Part shown: positions 22,451 to 27,563 of the stretch, piece by piece
How the letters are laid out: each line of letters begins with the position of its first letter
Position numbering within the stretch: position 1 is the stretch's first letter
Made by a program: the position numbers and the translations under genes
Notes under the pieces: model-generated
Seen by the model: only the letters and a program-made list of their open reading frames with translations
Databases searched by the model: none
Told to the model about the DNA's origin: nothing
Source: an uncultured Clostridium sp.
GTDB taxonomy: Bacteria; Bacillota; Clostridia; TANB77; CAG-508
Assembly: GCA_958438515.1 (NCBI GenBank)
Contig: CAUBRZ010000019.1
Coordinates: 1 to 27,563, forward strand
Length of the DNA stretch: 27,563 nt
Reading direction: 5' to 3'

Positions 22451-23932
22451 ATGGAAACAGTAATGGAATTAGAGAGTATGCCAGTTATTACAGATATTAT
22501 AAAAATATATTTTATTAGCATATGTACATATTACATGGAGCTTAAATTAACCAATAACAATATAGATATAAAATATAAGAGATTAATATTTATATTGATG
22601 AATGTATGTATGTTTTCTATAGCAATAATATCTAAAACAATAAAGGAAATGGTTGGTTTTTCTTATGGAATGTTGAGTATGGTATTTCTAATAAGTTATA
22701 TATTTTTTAAAACAACCAAACGTACATATTCTTATTCTCTAGTAGTTACATTAATTTCACTAAGCATTAATTATATTTTATTTGGGATATCAATATTTAT
22801 AGGATTTGTAGTATATGCTTTAATAGGTACAAAAAATGTAACTGTAAATATAATAATTATAGTACTTATGTATTTATTAATGATAAAATATTTTATAAGA
22901 ATAAAGAGATTCAAAAAGGGAATCAATTTTTTAAAGGATAAGTTAGAAAATGAATATTTAAATTTATTAGTTTTAAATATAAGTATCATGATATTATTTC
23001 TTATAATAATACTATCAAATTATAACGAGGAAATTACAGAAAAGGTACTACCTGGATTAATTATTTTCTCAATAATAATGTTTATAACAATTAAAAAATC
23101 ACTAGAAATGTATTATAAACAAAAACTATTAATACAAGATTTAGAAGAAACAAAAAAGGAACTAGAAGATGAAAAACATGAAAACAAAGAGTTAGAAAAA
23201 GAAATTCTAGAATATAGTAAAAAGAGTCATTCTATAGCACATAAACAAAAGGCATTAGAATATAAACTAAATGAACTAATGCTAAAAAGTGAAGTTGCAA
23301 GTGAAATAGGACTACAAGATGAATTATCCAAAATATCAAAAGAAATATAAAAAGATGAAACAGTAGTTGAACTGACCAAGACAGGGATTTTAGAAATAGA
23401 TGATATGTTGAAATATATGCAGTCAGAATGCACAAAAAATAAAATAGACTTTCAACTAAAAGTTTCAGGTAATATACATTATATGGTAAATAACTATGTT
23501 GATAAGGAAAATTTAGAAATATTAATAGCAGACCATATAAAAAATGCAATAATTGCAATTCAAAATTCGAGCAATGCAAATAAAAGTATATTAGTAAGGC
23601 TAGGGATAATAGACGGATATTATAGTTTATATATTTATGATTCAGGAATAGAATTTGAAATAGAAACATTAAAGAATTTAGGTAAGAAGCCAAGTACAAC
23701 CCATAAAGATACCGGGGGAACAGGAATGGGATTTATGAATATATTTGAGACGCTAAATAAATTCAAAGCAAGTATAATAATAAAAGAATATAACAAACCG
23801 GTAAAAGATAATTTTACAAAATTAATAACAATAAAATTTGATAATAAAAATGAGTATAAAATTTATTCTTATAGAGCACAAGAAATAAGAAAAGAAGTTA
23901 AAAACCACGAGTTAGAAATAGAAGATATATAA
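22451..23932 (+). pseudogene. Membrane GHKL sensor histidine kinase (AgrC/NatK-like) interrupted by one in-frame TAA
   Basis: The reading frame continues from ATG 22451 to TAA 23930 with a single stop at 23348-23350, giving halves of 299 and 193 codons. The first half has six or seven membrane helices (about 15-215), a charged coiled coil (about 222-258) and a His-containing phospho-acceptor region (KKSHSIAHKQKALEYKL, H260/H264). The second half is a GHKL ATPase: N-box-like ADHIKNAIIAIQNS, then YDSGIEFE, then GGTGMGFMNIFETL. This is the order of AgrC-like peptide-sensing kinases. The residues directly after the stop (KDETVVELTKTGILEIDDM) read as normal inter-box sequence, so the stop is a nonsense mutation, an assembly error, or a rare read-through site. 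The second half has a possible ATG at 23405 but no clear ribosome-binding site. The likely partner is the Spo0A-like regulator upstream. Confidence 0.85.
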
Positions 23933-23936
23933 AGGT

Positions 23937-23971
23937 AAAATCCTATTTTAGTTTTTCTAAAGTAGGATTTT
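23937..23971. terminator. Terminator between the kinase gene and the convergent small membrane-protein gene
   Basis: A 15-bp stem AAAATCCTATTTTAG (23937-23951) / CTAAAGTAGGATTTT (23957-23971) with one T-G pair and loop TTTTT. It is 4 bases after the kinase stop, and on the minus strand 10 bases past the small gene's stop. Confidence 0.85.
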
Positions 23972-23981
23972 TATTTTTATA

Positions 23982-24140
23982 TTAATTATGTTTTATATTA
24001 GTATTAATTTTTAGTTTTATGAAATCTATGATTTTACAAAAAGCAAGTAAAGTCAAAAAGAATAATAAAACTATGAAAATTTGAGTTAAAGCTTTCTTTA
24101 TAGGAAGATTTATTAGATAAATCAAATAATCTGTAATCAT
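23982..24140 (-). CDS. Small membrane protein, 52 residues
   Basis: A short minus-strand gene from ATG 24140 to TAA 23982, preceded by GAGGTGG about 8 bases upstream. It reads MITDYLIYLINLPIKK, then one strong membrane helix (about 19-36, TQIFIVLLFFLTLLAFCK), then a basic tail (KLKINTNIKHN). A perfect 10-bp hairpin in its leader runs up to the start codon. Size, single helix, basic tail and blocked start resemble type I toxin or small regulatory membrane peptides, but no antisense RNA is demonstrated and I recognise no family. It is convergent with the histidine-kinase gene and divergent from the DUF6512-like gene. Confidence 0.65.
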   Translation of the reverse strand: MITDYLIYLINLPIKKALTQIFIVLLFFLTLLAFCKIIDFIKLKINTNIKHN

Positions 24141-24189
24141 AAAATATTCCACCTCTTAGTAATTTATTAATATTTATATGGAATATTTT
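24141..24189 (-). promoter_or_regulatory. 5' leader hairpin that sequesters the small gene's ribosome-binding region
   Basis: On the minus strand AAAATATTCC (24189-24180) pairs perfectly with GGAATATTTT (24150-24141), whose last base touches the ATG. The Shine-Dalgarno GAGGTGG (24155-24149) is half in the loop and half in the stem. Such a structure would hold translation low until it is opened. Confidence 0.6.
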
Positions 24190-24332
24190 ACCAAATAAAA
24201 AACAACAAGTCAATATAAAATATTCAAACTAATTTAATAAATTAAATTATATATACTTTATAGCAAAAACAAAACAAGTAATAAGTACAAGCAATAGAAA
24301 CATAGAATTAAAATAAGATAGGGGGAAGAGGT

Positions 24333-24905
24333 ATGGAAAAGATAAAGGAAATATATAAAAAAGTTAAGACTAATCAGTTATTAAAAACACAAGTAATAGT
24401 GATTGTAATCTGTATACTTCTAGGAAATTTATTACACTTCACATATAAATGGTCAGGTCAAAATGCATTTATTGGAAGTTTTAGTGCAGTAAATGAAAGT
24501 GTGTGGGAGCACTTAAAATTAGTATTTTATCCAATGTTAATTGCAGCAATTATAGAGTATTTTGTAGTAAAAAAAATAGCAAATAATTATATTGAAGCAA
24601 AGACAATAGGAATTTTTAGTAGTATAAGTTTTATTGTAGTAAGCTTTTTTACATATACAGGAATTATTGGAACTAACTTTTTTATAATTGATATTCTAAT
24701 TTTTATAATTAGTATTATACTTGGAGAAGGAATTGCTTATAAACTAATGATAAGAAAAAATGAAAGTTCTAATAGATCAAAGATATTAGCAATTACTATT
24801 ATGCTTTTCTTACTAATTTGTTTTGTGGTTTGCACATATTATTCACCTGAAGTTAATTTATTTAGAGATTATAGTACAGGAACATATGGAATAAGCAAAA
24901 AATAG
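24333..24905 (+). CDS. DUF6512-like integral membrane protein
   Basis: A 190-residue protein with an amphipathic charged N-terminus and about five membrane helices (about 22-38, 64-82, 92-113, 119-141 and 150-168). The first loop holds the recognisable motif GSFSAVNESVWEHLKLVFYP (about 48-67) of the uncharacterised DUF6512 family; the Glu/His/Trp core may be functional. A GGGGGAAGAGG stretch precedes the ATG. It ends with a hydrophilic tail (NLFRDYSTGTYGISKK). It lies downstream of the kinase locus but is separated by a terminator and by a gene on the opposite strand, so it is probably an independent unit. The biochemical role is unknown. Confidence 0.75.
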   Translation: MEKIKEIYKKVKTNQLLKTQVIVIVICILLGNLLHFTYKWSGQNAFIGSFSAVNESVWEHLKLVFYPMLIAAIIEYFVVKKIANNYIEAKTIGIFSSISFIVVSFFTYTGIIGTNFFIIDILIFIISIILGEGIAYKLMIRKNESSNRSKILAITIMLFLLICFVVCTYYSPEVNLFRDYSTGTYGISKK

Positions 24906-24915
24906 GTTAATATAA

Positions 24916-24957
24916 AAAATTACACTTTTAACTATTATTGTAAAAGCGTAATTTTTT
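24916..24957 (+). terminator. Terminator of the DUF6512-like gene
   Basis: A 15-base stem AAAATTACACTTTTA (24916-24930) / TAAAAGCGTAATTTT (24941-24955) with one A-C mismatch and a 10-base loop, running into TTTTTT. Confidence 0.85.
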
Positions 24958-24988
24958 TATGTATTATATAAAAATTTTAAAAAAAGTA

Positions 24989-25017
24989 TTGACAAAATAT
25001 GTAAATGTAATTATAAT
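24989..25017 (+). promoter_or_regulatory. Perfect consensus promoter with no gene behind it
   Basis: TTGACA (24989-24994), an exact 17-base spacer and TATAAT (25012-25017), which is the textbook sigma-A promoter. No coding frame with a ribosome-binding site follows before the minus-strand gene at 25327. The downstream 300 bases hold an 8-bp inverted repeat TTGAATCA/TGATTCAA (25083-25119) and the inverted-repeat element at 25141-25316. A non-coding RNA or a displaced promoter are both possible. Confidence 0.7.
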
Positions 25018-25140
25018 AAACGAAATTTCAAAAATGTTTTTATAAAATCAACTTTAGTTATAGCATAAGTATTTAAAATCTATTGAATCATGTTAAACTA
25101 TTTTAATCAATTGATTCAACAAATCACCAATAATTAGAAA

Positions 25141-25316
25141 ATATGTCTGGATATCTGAGGTCATTATTAAAAAGCCCCTATAATTTAATTATTCCATATA
25201 ATATCTAAAGTATTATTTTAGTATAAAAATTTAAATCTAAGTTGTTCTAAAATATCAAAATACAAACATCCTTCATTTAAAAAAATATGATAGTGACCTC
25301 AGATATCCAAACATAT
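25141..25316. repeat. MITE-like element: 27-bp imperfect terminal inverted repeats, 176 bp
   Basis: The left end ATATGTCTGGATATCTGAGG (25141-25160, continuing TCATTAT to 25167) matches the reverse complement of 25290-25316 at 25 of 27 positions. The 122-base interior is AT-rich, has no coding frame, and contains AAGCCCCTATAATTTAATT. The size, inverted ends and non-coding interior fit a non-autonomous mobile element or a large RNA hairpin. A target duplication cannot be told apart from the AT-rich flanks. The right end lies 10 bases from the stop of the minus-strand UDPGP-family gene. Confidence 0.7.
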
Positions 25317-25326
25317 ATATTTATTT

Positions 25327-26586
25327 TTAATTTAAAGTATTACTCCAATATTTTATGTATTTTTCTTTTGCTGTATCTGGATTGTAAATACCAGTAAAAT
25401 CTTTAATAGGTGCAAATTCTTTATCAGGATCAACACGAAGAATTAACATGTCATCAAAAAATTCAAAAGCATCAAAAATAAAACTTTCAAATTTAAAAGA
25501 ATTTGGTTTGTCAGGAATTTGTTTCATACCTTCTTTATTAACAAAAGCATTTTTCTTAAATGCTCTATGATAACGAAGAGGAATATCACAAACTTTTTTT
25601 ATAGCATCTAAAGTCATTAGATGTGAAAGCATATTGGCTTCTCTATATTTATACATGCCATTTTCAAATTTGGATAGTGATAGGGATATATCAATATCAT
25701 CATAATCTAAAATAGCTGGTTTACCATATTTTTTACAATAAACTGCTGTCTTTTCTAAAGGTTCTTGTTTGAAAATAGACTTTGATGCAATTTCATAGTT
25801 GTTTTCAACTGACAATCCAAGAAAGAATGGATCTACATTTTTTAATAAAATATTATCAATTCCACCAAATGATACCCAACTAATATTATTATTTTCTAAG
25901 TCATTAATTATTCTATGCTTTTTCATGGAATTAAACACATTTCCATTACCATTAGATGCATCTTTAATTAAATATGGTTCTTGTAGTATTAGTTTGCCAT
26001 TTAAATCTATTATTGGTAATTTTCCTTGTGTAAAAAATTTAACTTTATCTTTAGGATATCCCCAAAAATTATGCAATTCAAAGAAATCTTTAGTTTTAGA
26101 ATCATTTTCTACACTAGTCATTATATACCAAGGGATTGTTATACCATATTTTTCATTAGTTCTTTTTATATCATCACACATGATTTCAAAAAGAGACTTT
26201 TTTTGGTTTTTAGACTCTAATGCTAATTCATAAGTTCCCTTTGGTCCTTTATATCCTAATCTACTTCCTTGACCACCAGCCATTGTTACAACTGCAAATT
26301 GATTTAATTTAATTATTTTTTCACCAATAGATTTATAATGATTTATTTGATCACTATTAAATTTATTTATCTCAACATGTGATATTGGCGAAACATCATC
26401 CATATTTAGATTAATAGGTTTAAAAGAATTTTTATATAAAGTTAATATTTTTTCAAAATCTGTATCTAAAATTTGAGTCAATAAATTTTCTTTTTGAGAA
26501 TAAGAAAGTTCATCATAAAAGTATAAAAGATGTTCTTGATTATATTTTTTTAAAATTTCTTTTACTTTTACTAATTGATCTATCAT
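25327..26586 (-). CDS. UDPGP-family nucleotidyltransferase (UDP-sugar/UDP-HexNAc pyrophosphorylase type)
   Basis: A 419-residue enzyme of the eukaryote-like UDPGP family (UAP1/UGP2-type), which makes UDP-sugars from UTP and sugar-1-phosphate. The nucleotide-binding signature is intact near residue 102: MAGGQGSRLGYKGPKGTYEL. Further family segments are IPWYIMTSVEND, FFTQGKLPIID, the SNGNGNVF loop (the UAP1 'GNG' element), and SWVSFGGIDNILLKNVDP. It differs from the bacterial GalU/GlmU enzymes. The ATG at 26586 is chosen over the GTG at 26598, which overlaps the GGAG Shine-Dalgarno. It is the last gene of a minus-strand operon, and its start overlaps the preceding metallophosphoesterase gene by 47 bases. 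The exact sugar is not determinable here. Confidence 0.88.
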   Translation of the reverse strand: MIDQLVKVKEILKKYNQEHLLYFYDELSYSQKENLLTQILDTDFEKILTLYKNSFKPINLNMDDVSPISHVEINKFNSDQINHYKSIGEKIIKLNQFAVVTMAGGQGSRLGYKGPKGTYELALESKNQKKSLFEIMCDDIKRTNEKYGITIPWYIMTSVENDSKTKDFFELHNFWGYPKDKVKFFTQGKLPIIDLNGKLILQEPYLIKDASNGNGNVFNSMKKHRIINDLENNNISWVSFGGIDNILLKNVDPFFLGLSVENNYEIASKSIFKQEPLEKTAVYCKKYGKPAILDYDDIDISLSLSKFENGMYKYREANMLSHLMTLDAIKKVCDIPLRYHRAFKKNAFVNKEGMKQIPDKPNSFKFESFIFDAFEFFDDMLILRVDPDKEFAPIKDFTGIYNPDTAKEKYIKYWSNTLN

Positions 26587-27409
26587 TATTTTTTTCACTC
26601 CTAAAATTATAATGTGTGGGAAGAGCTCCTGCTAGACTATTAATTATCATATCCTTATTTGGAATATCAGATGCTTTTAAGTATGAAATTTCCTTTTTAA
26701 TATCATAAGGTATTCTAACTAACTGAAAAGATATTTGGTCTAATATATTAGAGTTATAATTTCCCTCTATTATTATATAAGATGCAAGAGTCGAAAATTT
26801 GTTACTTTCGTCGTTTATATTAGTGTTCAACATTTCTACAGGAATACCAACACTTCCAGGATTAAATAAAGTTTTATTTTTATAACGAAAAACGCATGGT
26901 GTGTGAATATGCCCATAACCTATAATATCTGGAACTAAGTCATTAGGCCCTTTTCCTATAAAATCTGTGTTTTTAAATAAATCTTCAGGATTTTTTAATT
27001 CTGTTCCACTAAAAGGTGTTCCTTCATTAGAAAACAATGGATTATAGATATTATCTAATCCATATGGAGAGGCATGAAATATTCTAATTAGGTGTCCACT
27101 CATATAAAACTCATGTGAAACTGGTAAATTATAGATAAAATTTGCTCTTTCTTCACCAATTTTTTCTCTAGACCAGAATTTTCTGTTATGTACTTCTGGA
27201 CGACAAATAGCATAATCACAATTACCTATTAGCATAACTTCACAGACTTCTCTTAATCTATCAATAACTAAATCTGGGTTAACACATTTAGTAACATAGT
27301 CACCAAGGCTAAAAATTTTTGTAATTCCACGTCTTTTAATGTCATCTAAAACTGCATTTAATGCTGTAATATTTCCATGGATATCTGAAATAATTGCAAT
27401 TTTTTCCAT
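26540..27409 (-). CDS. YfcE/MJ0936-type metallophosphoesterase
   Basis: A 289-residue calcineurin-like phosphoesterase. Dimetal-site motifs are in order: SDIHGN (D9, H11), SLGDYV (D37), IGNCD (N63, D65), FHASPYG, GYGHIHTP, and the NPGSVGIP motif typical of the YfcE/YvnB group. The ATG at 27409 follows TAGGAGG with a 6-base spacer; a longer in-frame start has no such site. The C-terminus ends with a Lys/Arg/Ser-rich tail (SEKNNDRSISKSKRNFKKI) made from the overlap with the next gene. It is in an operon after the dGTPase-like gene (stop 10 bases upstream) and before the UDPGP-family gene. The physiological substrate is unknown, possibly a phosphodiester or cyclic nucleotide. Confidence 0.9.
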   Translation of the reverse strand: MEKIAIISDIHGNITALNAVLDDIKRRGITKIFSLGDYVTKCVNPDLVIDRLREVCEVMLIGNCDYAICRPEVHNRKFWSREKIGEERANFIYNLPVSHEFYMSGHLIRIFHASPYGLDNIYNPLFSNEGTPFSGTELKNPEDLFKNTDFIGKGPNDLVPDIIGYGHIHTPCVFRYKNKTLFNPGSVGIPVEMLNTNINDESNKFSTLASYIIIEGNYNSNILDQISFQLVRIPYDIKKEISYLKASDIPNKDMIINSLAGALPTHYNFRSEKNNDRSISKSKRNFKKI

Positions 27410-27419
27410 CTTATACCTC

Positions 27420-27563
27420 CTAAAATCCGATAATTTCATTATAAATTTCAATTGCAAAATTGTCTGTCATTCCTGATATATAAGAAAATATAGATTTGAT
27501 ATAATCTTTTTGATTACTGTAATCAAAAACAATTTTATTTTTTAATTTTAATTCCTCTCTATT
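27420..27563 (-). CDS. dGTPase-like HD protein, C-terminal fragment (5' part outside window)
   Basis: The minus strand is open from the right edge to a TAG at 27420-27422, giving the last 47 residues. The recognisable end is SYISGMTDNFAIEIYNEI, matching the C-terminal helix (DYIAGMTDRYAI...) of deoxyguanosinetriphosphate triphosphohydrolase-like proteins. The catalytic HD motifs lie outside the window, so the family call rests on this tail alone. The stop is 10 bases before the metallophosphoesterase ATG, inside the spacer that holds its ribosome-binding site, so the genes are in one operon. Confidence 0.65.
   Translation of the reverse strand, partial: NREELKLKNKIVFDYSNQKDYIKSIFSYISGMTDNFAIEIYNEIIGF

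Noticed and set aside
23227..23699. Minus-strand frames of 68 and 155 codons opposite the kinase gene
   Set aside because: Leu/Tyr/Ser-rich shadow translations with no ribosome-binding site; the plus strand carries recognisable GHKL motifs.
25799..26233. Plus-strand frames of 144 and 64 codons inside the UDPGP-family gene
   Set aside because: They lie entirely opposite a gene with clear family motifs and have no initiation signals.

Overview
The window is very AT-rich. Coding strands are dominated by AT-ending codons and AGA arginine, ribosome-binding sites are strong (AGGAGG-like), ATG, GTG and TTG are all used as starts, and terminators are compact stem-loops with T tracts. Gene content points to a low-GC Firmicute of the Clostridia type, probably an anaerobe: an M18 aminopeptidase, a YkvI-family permease, a CvpA/DUF5711 pair, an LCP enzyme, a DacF-type carboxypeptidase, a two-gene minimal SUF system, a Spo0A-like regulator and a desulfoferrodoxin remnant. 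The species cannot be named from the sequence.

Layout. 1-1215 is the 3' end of a large repetitive surface protein. 1493-2959 (-) is a Rieske/FAD oxidoreductase whose C-terminus is frameshifted, divergent from an M18 aminopeptidase (3080-4477). 4527-5453 holds an Xre-type regulator, a 53-residue small gene divergent from it, and tRNA-Arg(TCT). A GDT1/UPF0016 transporter (-) and a small unknown protein with a near-consensus promoter follow. 6802-9963 is a three-gene GldA/GldF/GldG-type ABC exporter operon, followed within 50 bases by a YkvI-family permease. 11280-14649 is an envelope block (DUF5711-like, CvpA, LCP), facing a D,D-carboxypeptidase on the opposite strand. comEA stands alone at 16055-16732.

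16772-18984 is a compact iron-sulfur operon: a DtxR-like regulator with a C-terminal Cys cluster, SufC/SmsC and SufB/SmsB, started by a near-perfect promoter that carries a palindrome at the expected transcription start. Behind it lies a truncated desulfoferrodoxin-like pseudogene (-), an HD-domain hydrolase (-), initiator tRNA-Met (-) and a second Xre regulator (-).

21231-24905 is the most unusual region. It holds a response regulator with a receiver domain and a Spo0A-type C-terminal DNA-binding domain, a four-unit array of exactly 10-bp repeats resembling tandem 0A boxes, a possible attenuator hairpin, a well-initiated 15-codon Cys/Trp-rich micropeptide, and a membrane GHKL histidine kinase interrupted by one in-frame TAA. 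A 52-residue membrane microprotein with a hairpin against its start codon (-) and a DUF6512-like membrane protein follow. I read this as a candidate peptide-signalling locus. It has no AgrB-like processing enzyme and no classical AgrD precursor in view.

The right end has an orphan consensus promoter, a 176-bp MITE-like inverted-repeat element, and a minus-strand operon of a dGTPase-like protein (partial), a YfcE-type metallophosphoesterase and a UDPGP-family nucleotidyltransferase.
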